Translations under genes and position numbers: made by a program | Assembly: GCA_019409045.1 (NCBI GenBank) | Contig: DXVG01000063.1 | Span: 1 to 8,462 of the forward strand | DNA from: Clostridiales bacterium | GTDB taxonomy: Bacteria > Bacillota > Clostridia > Christensenellales > Aristaeellaceae | Direction: 5' to 3' | DNA length: 8,462 nt | The notes under the pieces: model-generated | What the model was told of the DNA's origin: nothing | Databases searched by the model: none | Seen by the model: only the letters and a program-made list of their open reading frames with translations | In this document: positions 1-8,430 of the stretch, piece by piece | Layout: each line of letters starts with the position of its first letter | How positions within the stretch are numbered: position 1 is the first letter of the stretch

Positions 1-440
1 ATCTTCTCGCCCACGGCCGTGCCCATGGAGGCCATCATAAACGAGGGCTCCATGAAAAAGACGCAGGCGGGCTCCCCGCCGATCTCGCAGCGGCCCGTGA
101 CCACGGCCTCGACCTCGCCGGACTGCTCGCGCGCGTGGGCGAGCTTTTTTTCATAGTCGGGAAAGCCGATGGGGTTCTCGCCGTGCAGCGTGATCCACAT
201 CTCCTTGAACGTGCCCTCGTCGCAGAACAGCTCCACGCGCCTGCGCGCGCTTATGCGGAAGTGGTGCCCGCAGTTGGGGCACACGCTGGCGCTCTTTCGC
301 AGCGCGTCGGCGTCGTTCATCGCCTTGCACACGGGGCAGGCGGTGTATAGCTCCTCCGGTATCTCCGGACGGCTCGCGTCCACCTCGCCCGCGTCCTCCA
401 GTTGAATGCGCGGGCGGCGAAACAGGTTCTTTGTGAGCAT
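1..440 (-). CDS. accD: Acetyl-CoA carboxylase carboxyltransferase subunit beta (AccD), 3' end cut off by the window
   Basis: AccD pairs with AccA to transfer the carboxyl group from carboxybiotin on AccB to acetyl-CoA, giving malonyl-CoA in the cytoplasm. I translated it by hand from the ATG at 440-438; 146 codons are present before the window edge, about half the usual length of around 280-300. Residues 35-57 form the N-terminal zinc finger, with Cys35-x2-Cys38 and Cys54-x2-Cys57 followed by GHHFRISARRR, which is typical of AccD. The visible C-terminal part (FMEPSFMMASMGTAVGEK) matches the start of the crotonase-like carboxyltransferase core, where homologues read FMGGSMGSVVGEK. An AGGAGG six bases before the ATG fixes the start. 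It lies 35 nt after accC. In relatives accA follows, but that would be outside this window. Confidence 0.96.
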   Translation of the reverse strand, partial: MLTKNLFRRPRIQLEDAGEVDASRPEIPEELYTACPVCKAMNDADALRKSASVCPNCGHHFRISARRRVELFCDEGTFKEMWITLHGENPIGFPDYEKKLAHAREQSGEVEAVVTGRCEIGGEPACVFFMEPSFMMASMGTAVGEK

Positions 441-475
441 GGCTGCCCTCCTGCCTGCAAATGTATCGGCCGCGC

Positions 476-1807
<1,332 letters not shown>

Positions 1808-1814
1808 CGCAAAG

Positions 1815-1820
1815 CCTCCT
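1815..1820 (-). promoter_or_regulatory. Ribosome binding site supporting the TTG start of accC
   Basis: The minus strand reads AGGAGG, then CTTTGCG (7 nt), then TTG TTT CCC AAG. This perfect Shine-Dalgarno at good spacing, with no ATG nearby, decides the accC start at position 1807. Confidence 0.85.
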
Positions 1821-1837
1821 GTCGCCGGGGCATCCGG

Positions 1838-2251
1838 CTATTGCGGGATGATGAACGAAAACTCGCCCGAGGCGCACACCTCGCCCTGAACGCGCGCCTC
1901 GCCCTTGACGACGTAGACGTTGAGCTTCTGGCGGATGAGCGTGGAGGTGATCTCCATGGTATCGCCAGGCCGCACCATCCGGCGAAAGCGCACCTTGTCG
2001 ATGCCCGCGTAATAGGCGGTCTTGCCCCGCATGGCCTCCTGAAGCAGTACGCAGCTCGCCTGCGCGATGATCTCGCACTGCACAACGCCGGGCATCACGG
2101 GGTTTCCGGGAAAGTGCCCGTCAAAGAACCATTCGTCCCCGCGGGCGGTATAGCGGCCGTGGGCGGCGCCGTCCTCGTCCAGCCACGCCTCGTCCAGAAG
2201 CAGCATGCTGCCGCGATGGGGCAGTATCTGCATGATCTTATCTCGGTTCAT
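1838..2251 (-). CDS. fabZ: 3-hydroxyacyl-ACP dehydratase (FabZ family)
   Basis: This enzyme dehydrates 3-hydroxyacyl-ACP to trans-2-enoyl-ACP, the third step of each elongation round. The 137 residues fit a single hot-dog fold of the usual FabZ size (about 140-150). The N-terminal LPHRGSMLLLD (10-20) is the FabZ signature. The central-helix motif GHFPGNPVMPGVVQCEIIAQ carries the catalytic pair His46 and Glu60, 14 residues apart as in FabZ; FabA has Asp at the second position. The QCEII stretch departs from the common VLIxEAxAQ and resembles the clostridial branch as I remember it. The ATG at 2251 was chosen over an upstream in-frame ATG because GGAGG lies 8 nt before it and homology begins there. 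It follows accB by 14 nt and precedes accC by 30 nt. FabZ-like FabN of Enterococcus also isomerises, and sequence alone cannot exclude that here. Confidence 0.96.
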   Translation of the reverse strand: MNRDKIMQILPHRGSMLLLDEAWLDEDGAAHGRYTARGDEWFFDGHFPGNPVMPGVVQCEIIAQASCVLLQEAMRGKTAYYAGIDKVRFRRMVRPGDTMEITSTLIRQKLNVYVVKGEARVQGEVCASGEFSFIIPQ

Positions 2252-2265
2252 GCGGCCTTCCTCCC

Positions 2266-2711
2266 TCAGCACAGCTTGAACAGCGTCTGGCCGAACTCGA
2301 CCACGTCGCCGTTGTGCACGCACACGTCCACGACCTCGCCGTCAAACTCGGCGGTGATCTCGTTCATGAGCTTCATGGCCTCCACGATGCACACCACTTC
2401 GCCCTTTTTCACCCTGGAGCCGACCTCCACGAAGGGGTTGGCGTCCGGCGCGGGCGCGGCGTAGAACACGCCGACCATGGGGCTTTTGATCTCGCGCGTG
2501 CGGTTGAAATCCACATTGGTCTCCTCCGCCGCGCTCGCGCCCGCGGGGGCGGGGGCGGGGGCCTCCGGCGCGCTCGCGCTTAACGCGGCGGGCGCGGCCG
2601 CCGGGGCGGCGGCGCGCTCGATGCGCACATGGGTGTCGCCCTCGCCGATCTCTATGGCGCTCAGGCCGTTCTCGCGCACGATCTGCGCAAGTTCCCGAAT
2701 CTGCTTTACGT

Positions 2712-2715
<4 letters not shown>
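2266..2715 (-). CDS. accB: Biotin carboxyl carrier protein of acetyl-CoA carboxylase (AccB/BCCP)
   Basis: AccB carries biotin between biotin carboxylase AccC and carboxyltransferase AccAD. It has 149 residues, close to the E. coli 156. The N-terminal helix (MNVKQIRELAQIV, 1-13) is followed by a short strand segment, then a flexible linker rich in Ala and Pro (about 35-63), then the C-terminal biotinyl/lipoyl domain (about 74-149). The biotinylation site is Lys115 in EAMKLMNEI. The ending GDVVEFGQTLFKL is also characteristic. Its ATG overlaps the fabF stop in an ATGA (4 nt), and a GGAGG lies 5 nt upstream inside the end of fabF, so translation of the two is probably coupled. Biotin attachment would need a BirA-type ligase encoded elsewhere. 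Confidence 0.97.
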
Positions 2716-3944
<1,229 letters not shown>

Positions 3945-3960
3945 ACCTTCCTCCTGCTCC

Positions 3961-3980
3961 GGCGCCCGCGTGGCGGGGCC
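3961..3980 (-). other. Strong RNA hairpin between fabG and fabF
   Basis: Two bases after the fabG stop, the minus strand reads GGCCCCGC-CAC-GCGGGCGCC. This can fold into eight G-C pairs with a 3-nt loop and one bulged C. No U-run follows, so it is not an intrinsic terminator. The fabF ribosome binding site lies just downstream and stays unpaired. It may protect or mark a processing point in the mRNA, but in a GC-rich genome it could also be fortuitous. Confidence 0.45.
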
Positions 3981-3982
3981 GC

Positions 3983-4720
3983 TCAGATGTACATGCCGCC
4001 GTCCACCTTCAGGACGCAGCCGGTGATGTAACCCGCCTCGTCGCCGGCCAGAAAGCGCACGGCGCAGGCGACGTCCTCGGCGCTGCCGATGCGCCCCATC
4101 GGCACGGCGGCAAGCCCCTTTTCCAGCGCCGCCCCGCTCATGGAGGCGGTCATGTCCGTCTCGATAAAGCCCGGGGCCACGGCGTTTACGGTGATCCCGC
4201 GCGAGGCCACCTCGCGCGCCACGGTCTTGGTCAGGCCGATCAGCCCCGCCTTGCTGGAGGCGTAGTTGGCCTGCCCGGGGTTGCCCATCATGCCCGAGAC
4301 GGAGGTGATGTTGACGATGCGGCCCGAGCGCCTGCGCACAAAGCCGGGCAGGCACGCGCGGATCATGTGAAACGCGCCGGTGAGGTTCACGTCCAGGACC
4401 GCGCGGAAGTCCTCGGTGCGCATGCGCATGGTCAGCCCGTCGCGCACGATGCCCGCGTTGTTGACCAGTATGTCCACCGCGCCCAGCTGCTCGGTCACCG
4501 CGCGCACGGCCGCGTCCGCCTGCGCCTCGTCGGACACGTCGCAGCGCACGCTCATCGCGCGCACGCCCATGCCCTCGAGCGCCTCCACGGTCTCCCGCGC
4601 GGCGTCCTCGCGCCCGGCGTAGAGGATCGCCACGTCGCAGCCCGCCTCGGCCAGCTTCAGCGCGATGGCGCGGCCGATGCCGCGCGAGCCGCCGGTCACC
4701 AGTGCGATCTTGCCCTTCAT
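3983..4720 (-). CDS. fabG: 3-oxoacyl-ACP reductase (FabG)
   Basis: FabG reduces 3-ketoacyl-ACP to (R)-3-hydroxyacyl-ACP, normally with NADPH. The 245 residues form a classical short-chain dehydrogenase of standard length (E. coli 244). The Rossmann motif is TGGSRGIG (9-16), and NNAG lies at 87-90. The catalytic tetrad is complete: Asn112, Ser140 (ITSVSG), Tyr153 and Lys157 in YASSK, each two residues later than in E. coli. The ending ITGCVLKVDGGMYI matches FabG. The ATG at 4720 overlaps the fabD stop in an ATGA, with GGAGG seven bases upstream, so coupled translation is likely. The same open frame extends far upstream, but that extension runs through fabD in another frame and lacks homology. 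Many SDR enzymes look similar; the operon position makes FabG the clear choice. Confidence 0.98.
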   Translation of the reverse strand: MKGKIALVTGGSRGIGRAIALKLAEAGCDVAILYAGREDAARETVEALEGMGVRAMSVRCDVSDEAQADAAVRAVTEQLGAVDILVNNAGIVRDGLTMRMRTEDFRAVLDVNLTGAFHMIRACLPGFVRRRSGRIVNITSVSGMMGNPGQANYASSKAGLIGLTKTVAREVASRGITVNAVAPGFIETDMTASMSGAALEKGLAAVPMGRIGSAEDVACAVRFLAGDEAGYITGCVLKVDGGMYI

Positions 4721-5631
4721 TGCCTTACCTCCGAGAGTTTCTCCACGTCCCCCGGCTTTTCCACGTTCAGAACGCGCGCGCCGGGAACGGTCTTGCGGAT
4801 CAGCCCCGCGAGCGTCCTGCCCGCGCCGACCTCGATAAACGCGTCCACGCCCGCGGCCGCCATGGCCTCCACGCTCTGCTGCCAGCGCACGGGGTTGGAC
4901 ACCTGACGGCTCAAAAGGCTCGCCGCGTCCTCGCCGTAGGGCAGCGCGGTGGCGTTGGCGTAGAGCGGGACGCGCGGCGCGCGCAGCTCCATGCCCTGCA
5001 GATATGCCGCCAGCGCCTCGGTGGCCGCGCCCATCCACGGCGTGTGGAACGCGCCGCTGACGTTTAAGCGCACCATGCGCCCGCGCGCCTCGGACACGCG
5101 CAGCGCGATCTCGTCGTAGAGCTCTGCGGCGCAGGCCACCACCGTCTGTCCGGGGCAGTTGTAGTTGACCGGGAACGCGCGGCCGGGAAACGCTGCGCAG
5201 ATGTTCTCCACATCGCCCGCGCTCAGGCGCAGCACCGCGCCCATCGCGCCGGGGTGCCGCTCGGCGCACCTGGACATCTCCTCGGCGCGCCTTGTGACGA
5301 ACTGAAAGCCCTCCTCGAGCGACGTCACGCCCGCGAACGCCGCGGCCGCCACCTCGCCCAGCGAGAAGCCCGCCAGGCAGTCCGGCTCCACGCCCGCCTC
5401 GCGCGCCGCCTCGGCGCAGGCGTAGTCCACGGCAAACAGGCACGGCTGCGTGTTGATCGTCTGGGAGAGCGCCTCCGCGGGGCCGGAGAAGCACATCTCC
5501 AGCGTGCCGGGGCGCAGCTTTTCCATGCGGTCGAACGCGGCGCGGGCCGCGGGGGAGCTTTCGTACAGCTCCCTGCCCATGCCGGGATACTGCGCGCCCT
5601 GCCCGGCGAACACAAACGCTATCTTACCCAT
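4717..5631 (-). CDS. fabD: Malonyl-CoA:ACP transacylase (FabD)
   Basis: FabD moves the malonyl group from CoA to ACP, supplying the extender for FabH and FabF. It has 304 residues (E. coli 309). The N-terminus reads IAFVFAGQGAQYPGMG with Gln11 for the oxyanion hole. The nucleophile elbow is GFSLGE with Ser90; GHSLGE is the commonest form and the His-to-Phe change is tolerated in homologues. Arg114 in FVTRRAEEM would bind the malonyl carboxylate, and His196 in SGAFHTP completes the catalytic pair. The C-terminal GAGRTLAGLIRKT is also typical. The start is the ATG at 5631, with GGAGG seven bases upstream; it overlaps the end of fabK by 13 nt. The longer open frame upstream is a shadow of fabK and shows no homology. 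Its stop overlaps the fabG start by 4 nt. Confidence 0.97.
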   Translation of the reverse strand: MGKIAFVFAGQGAQYPGMGRELYESSPAARAAFDRMEKLRPGTLEMCFSGPAEALSQTINTQPCLFAVDYACAEAAREAGVEPDCLAGFSLGEVAAAAFAGVTSLEEGFQFVTRRAEEMSRCAERHPGAMGAVLRLSAGDVENICAAFPGRAFPVNYNCPGQTVVACAAELYDEIALRVSEARGRMVRLNVSGAFHTPWMGAATEALAAYLQGMELRAPRVPLYANATALPYGEDAASLLSRQVSNPVRWQQSVEAMAAAGVDAFIEVGAGRTLAGLIRKTVPGARVLNVEKPGDVEKLSEVRQ

Positions 5632-6566
5632 TGGGAAGCCTCCGCCAAAAGCGCCTCGGCCTGCGCGAACATCTCGCGGATGATCTGGGCGGCCGGCTGC
5701 TCCTGTTTGACCAGCGCGGCGATCTGCCCGGCCATGACGCTTCCGTTGTCCACGTCGCCCTCGACCGCCGCCTTGCGCAGGGAGCCCGCGCCGAAGGCCT
5801 CGATCTGCTCGTTGGTGACGGTGGAATCGTACTCCATCTGCCCGAACGCGCGGGAGAACTGGTTTTTCAGGCAGCGCACCGGATGCCCCAGGCGCTTGCC
5901 GGTGACCACGGTGTCTATGTCGCGCGCGGCGAGTATCTTCTGCTTGTAGTTGGGGTGCACCTGGCACTCCAGCGCGCTCAAAAAGCGCGTTCCCACCTGC
6001 ACGCCCTTCGCGCCGAGCATGAACGCCGCCGCCACGCCGCGCCCGTCGGCGATGCCGCCCGCGGCCAGCACGGGCACGTCTACCGCGTCCGCGACCTGCG
6101 GGGTGAGCGCCATCGTGGTCAGCTCGCCCACATGCCCGCCGGACTCGCAGCCCTCGGCGATCACGGCGGTCGCGCCGTCGCGCGCCACGCGCCGGGCAAT
6201 GGCCACCGACGGCACCACGGGGACCACCTTGATGCCCGCGGGCACCCATTCCTTCATGTAAACGCCGGGAAGCCCCGCGCCGGTGGTGACGACCGGCACC
6301 TTCTCCTCGAGGATGACCTTGGCCACCTCGGGCGCGTGCGGGCTCATCAGCATCACATTGACGCCGAAGGGCTTGTCGGTCAGCTCGCGGCAGGCGCGTA
6401 TCTCCTGGCGGAGGTACTCGCCCGGCGCGTTCATGGCCGATATGATGCCCAGACCGCCCGCGTTGGACACCGCCGCGGCAAGTATGTGCTCGCTCACCCA
6501 GGCCATGCCGCCCTGGAAGATCGGGTACTCGATGCCGATGCGGTCGCAAACTTCGGTATGCATCAT
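5619..6566 (-). CDS. fabK: Enoyl-ACP reductase II (FabK), FMN-dependent
   Basis: FabK reduces trans-2-enoyl-ACP, the last step of each cycle, using FMN and NAD(P)H. It is a TIM-barrel flavoprotein unrelated to FabI and is known from streptococci and Clostridia as insensitive to triclosan. The 315 residues match the family (S. pneumoniae about 324). Signatures in order: YPIFQGGMAWVS (14-25), SNAGGLGIIS (34-43), VVTTGAGLP (92-100), EGCESGGHVGE (138-148) with catalytic His145 (His144 if Met2 is the start, the same number as in S. pneumoniae), AAGGIADGRG (168-177) and GVQVGTRF (188-195). Related nitronate monooxygenases share the fold, but this gene sits between acpP and fabD and is the only enoyl reductase in the window. 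The ATG overlaps the acpP stop in an ATGA. Two ATGs lie in tandem, so the start is uncertain by one residue. Confidence 0.96.
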   Translation of the reverse strand: MMHTEVCDRIGIEYPIFQGGMAWVSEHILAAAVSNAGGLGIISAMNAPGEYLRQEIRACRELTDKPFGVNVMLMSPHAPEVAKVILEEKVPVVTTGAGLPGVYMKEWVPAGIKVVPVVPSVAIARRVARDGATAVIAEGCESGGHVGELTTMALTPQVADAVDVPVLAAGGIADGRGVAAAFMLGAKGVQVGTRFLSALECQVHPNYKQKILAARDIDTVVTGKRLGHPVRCLKNQFSRAFGQMEYDSTVTNEQIEAFGAGSLRKAAVEGDVDNGSVMAGQIAALVKQEQPAAQIIREMFAQAEALLAEASQWVR

Positions 6567-6787
6567 GCGTTTTTCGCCTCTTCGATCTTGGCAATGAGGT
6601 CCTTCATGGTGGTCACGCTCTGGTCGAGCTCGATGCTCACGCCCAGCTCGTCCTCGATCTGCATCACCAGCTCCGCCACGTCCAGGGAGTCCAGCTCAAG
6701 ATCCGCAAAGCTCGAATCCATCGTGATGGTGGCGACGTCGATGCCCTTGTAATCCGCCAGAAGCGCAGCAACCTTTTCGAAGATCAT
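6563..6787 (-). CDS. acpP: Acyl carrier protein (AcpP)
   Basis: AcpP carries all acyl intermediates of the pathway as thioesters on a 4'-phosphopantetheine arm. The 74 acidic residues form the usual four-helix ACP. The attachment site is Ser34 in LELDSLDVAELVMQIEDELG, the classic DSL motif at the start of helix II. I chose the ATG at 6787 (MIFEKVAALL) because GGAGG lies 8 nt before it and ACP homology starts there. An upstream in-frame ATG at 6841 would add 18 unrelated residues overlapping the fabH end. A 43-nt gap separates it from fabH, the longest within the cluster, and its stop overlaps the fabK start by 4 nt. Activation needs a phosphopantetheinyl transferase (AcpS), not seen here. Confidence 0.98.
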   Translation of the reverse strand: MIFEKVAALLADYKGIDVATITMDSSFADLELDSLDVAELVMQIEDELGVSIELDQSVTTMKDLIAKIEEAKNA

Positions 6788-6830
6788 GGTCTCATCCTCC
6801 AAATGTCTTTCTTGATTTATGGAAAGGGGC

Positions 6831-7787
6831 TCACACCCCATGCCATCTGAGCACGCACGCGCCCGTGGTCAGCCCCGCGCCAAAGGCGCTCATGGCCACG
6901 ATATCCCCGTCGCGCAGGCGGCCTGCGCGGTTGACCTCGTCCAGCAGTATGGGGATGCTGGCCGAGGAGGTGTTCCCCCGCCGCTCCACGTTGGAGGGAA
7001 ACTTCTCCGCGCTCTGCCGAAGCCGCGCGCGCGCCGCGTCCAGTATGCGCTTGTTGGCCTGGTGCAGCAAAAAGCAGTCCACGTCCTCCAGCGCCACGCC
7101 CGCGACCTCGCACACCAGGCGCAGGTCGCGCACGCAGCTTGAAACGGCGAACTTGTATATCTCCGGCCCGTTCATGCGCAGCGGCCGCGCAGGGCGGTTT
7201 TCCGCGGCGAAGGGGCTGTTGCCCGTGGCGGGGTACATGTTGAGGTTGGTCTCGTCGCCCTGGCTGGTCAGGCGCACGGCCAGAAGCCCCTCCTGCGCGT
7301 CCGCCACCACCGCGCCCGCGCCGTCGCCAAACAGCACGCAGGTGGCGCGGTCGGTCCAGTCCACGATGCGCGTCATCGCCTCGGCGCACACCACCAGCAC
7401 GCGGCGCGCCTTGCCCGCGCGCAGGTAGGCGTCCGCGAGGTCCAGCGCGTAGAGGAAGCCCGTGCAGGCGCTGTTTATGTCCATCGCCGGGCAATTCGCG
7501 CCGATGCGCGCCTGCACAAGGCTGGCAAGCGAGGGCGTGACCGAATCGCCCTGCACGGTCGAGCACACCAGGTAGTCTATCTCCTCCGCCCGCAGCCCCG
7601 CGCTCTCAAGCGCCGCCTCCGACGCGCGCGCGGCAAGCTCCAGAAGCGTCTCGTCGGCGATGACCTGCCGCGTGCGGATGCCCGTGTGCGTGCGGATCCA
7701 TTCGTCCGACGTGTCCAGAAACTCGGTAAGGTGGTCGTTGGTGAGCGTATAGGCAGGCAGTGCGCTGCCGGTCCCCAGTATCCTCAT
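6831..7787 (-). CDS. fabH: 3-oxoacyl-ACP synthase III (FabH), initiating condensing enzyme
   Basis: FabH starts synthesis by condensing a primer acyl-CoA (acetyl-CoA, or branched acyl-CoA in many Gram-positives) with malonyl-ACP. The 318 residues match E. coli FabH (317). The triad is intact: Cys108 in INSACTGFLYAL, His242 in LHQANKRI, Asn272 in RRGNTSSASIP, very near E. coli Cys112/His244/Asn274. The N-terminal TSDEWIRTHTGIRTR (26-40) and the GDGAGAVV stretch (154-161) are family signatures. The start is the ATG at 7787, which forms an ATGA with the fabT stop and has GAGG four bases upstream inside fabT. A 43-nt gap to acpP follows. Primer specificity cannot be read safely from the sequence. 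Confidence 0.98.
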   Translation of the reverse strand: MRILGTGSALPAYTLTNDHLTEFLDTSDEWIRTHTGIRTRQVIADETLLELAARASEAALESAGLRAEEIDYLVCSTVQGDSVTPSLASLVQARIGANCPAMDINSACTGFLYALDLADAYLRAGKARRVLVVCAEAMTRIVDWTDRATCVLFGDGAGAVVADAQEGLLAVRLTSQGDETNLNMYPATGNSPFAAENRPARPLRMNGPEIYKFAVSSCVRDLRLVCEVAGVALEDVDCFLLHQANKRILDAARARLRQSAEKFPSNVERRGNTSSASIPILLDEVNRAGRLRDGDIVAMSAFGAGLTTGACVLRWHGV

Positions 7788-8263
7788 GCGTCCTCTCGTC
7801 TCCTCGCGCCCTCGTACTGTTCAACCTTGCGGCGCAGAAAATCATTGATCTTGCCAAGCCCTGTCAGCAGCGCCTCCCGCTCGGCGGGGCTCAGATCGCT
7901 CGTCACCGCGCGCACCATCTGCCGGTGGAAGAAGCGGTGCGCGATCTCGGCGCGGCGCCCCTGCTCGGTCAGCCGGACGCGCACGCGCCGCGCGTCCTCG
8001 CTGGAGCGGACCTTGGAGATGTAGCCCTTCTTTTCCAGACGCTTGACCGCCATCGTCACCGACGGCGGCGTGACCTCCAAATCCTGCGCGATGTCTGTGA
8101 TGGTCACGCCGTCCTCGCGCTTTCCGACGCTTTCGAGCATGTGCATCTCGCTGATGGTCAGGCTGTCGTTGCTCAGATGGCGCAGCATGACCTCCTCCAC
8201 CTTGAGCACGGAGCGATAGGTGGTGGTGAACCTCTCGTTGAGCGTGGCAAGGAAGCGGTCCAT
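7784..8263 (-). CDS. fabT: MarR-family transcriptional regulator, FabT-like repressor of fatty acid synthesis
   Basis: It is probably the repressor of this operon. FabT of streptococci is a MarR dimer that uses long-chain acyl-ACP as co-repressor. The protein has 159 residues. The N-terminal part (SLTISEMHMLESVGK, 34-48) resembles the streptococcal ISIKEMHTIDVIGK block. The winged helix-turn-helix spans about 53-102: VTITDIAQDL, recognition helix TPPSVTMAVKRLEKKGYI (65-82), and a wing SSEDARRVRVRLTEQGR with the conserved Asp-Arg-Arg-type core. The C-terminal dimer helix has RFFHRQMVRA and LGKINDFL, again as in FabT. The ATG at 8263 was chosen over a TTG at 8281 because GGAGG lies six bases upstream and the TTG falls in the operator. 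It is the first gene after the promoter, so it would control its own expression. The family is clear; the FabT function is inferred from position and similarity. Confidence 0.9.
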   Translation of the reverse strand: MDRFLATLNERFTTTYRSVLKVEEVMLRHLSNDSLTISEMHMLESVGKREDGVTITDIAQDLEVTPPSVTMAVKRLEKKGYISKVRSSEDARRVRVRLTEQGRRAEIAHRFFHRQMVRAVTSDLSPAEREALLTGLGKINDFLRRKVEQYEGARRREDA

Positions 8264-8280
8264 CGCGTGCCTCCATATCA

Positions 8281-8299
8281 ATTAATTAGGCTAATTAAT
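8281..8299. promoter_or_regulatory. Perfect 19-bp palindrome, probable operator of the FabT-like repressor
   Basis: The sequence ATTAATTAGGCTAATTAAT is two perfect 9-bp inverted arms around one central base. It overlaps the end of the -10 box and covers the predicted transcription start, an ideal place for a MarR dimer to block RNA polymerase. It is a very AT-rich island in GC-rich DNA. It does not match the streptococcal FabT consensus as I remember it (TTTGATTATCAAA core), so the link to FabT rests on position. Confidence 0.75.
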
Positions 8300-8326
8300 C
8301 ATAATGCCGCCCCCTGGAAAAGTCAA
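8298..8326 (-). promoter_or_regulatory. Sigma-70/SigA-type promoter of the fab operon
   Basis: The minus strand has TTGACT (8326-8321), a spacer of exactly 17 bp, and TATGAT (8303-8298): five of six matches to each consensus hexamer. Transcription would start near 8290-8292, leaving a short leader of about 27 nt before the fabT ATG. The operator palindrome begins within the -10 box. It is the only strong promoter I find in the window. Confidence 0.82.
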
Positions 8327-8379
8327 CCCCTTTTCCCATAACATAGCATGTCCGTAAACATTTTAACCTTTGCGGCGGG

Positions 8380-8406
8380 AAAAACACGCCCGCGAATGCG
8401 AGCGCG
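8380..8406 (-). terminator. Possible intrinsic terminator upstream of the fab promoter
   Basis: The minus-strand RNA would read CGCGCUCGC-AUUC-GCGGGCGUG followed by UUUUU. This gives a nine-pair stem (two G-U pairs), a tetraloop and a five-U tail, the layout of a Rho-independent terminator. It would end transcripts from a minus-strand gene beyond the window edge and insulate the fab promoter, which lies about 55 bp further on. The stem has G-U pairs and no upstream coding end is visible, so confidence is moderate. Confidence 0.5.
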
Positions 8407-8413
8407 TTCAGGA

Positions 8414-8430
8414 TGTTGACAAAGTCAACA
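8414..8430. repeat. 17-bp inverted repeat upstream of the operon, possible regulator site
   Basis: TGTTGAC-AAA-GTCAACA is a perfect 7-bp inverted repeat with a 3-bp centre. It lies about 90 bp upstream of the -35 box. Part of it, read on the minus strand as GTTGACTTT, recurs exactly over the -35 box at 8319-8327. It may be an operator for a second regulator or a second site for FabT, or part of a dispersed intergenic repeat. The rest of 8264-8462 (apart from the promoter, operator and possible terminator) shows no gene that I can support. Confidence 0.4.

Noticed and set aside
3945..4355. In-frame upstream extension of fabF
   Set aside because: It is fabG read in another frame; homology, AGGAGG and ATG all place the fabF start at 3944.
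5631..6752. Long plus-strand open frame (373 codons) opposite fabK and acpP
   Set aside because: Antisense shadow across two intact genes, without ribosome binding site or homology.
8341..8421. A divergent plus-strand promoter using TTGACA at 8416-8421
   Set aside because: No acceptable -10 box at 16-18 bp spacing; the hexamer is part of the palindrome.
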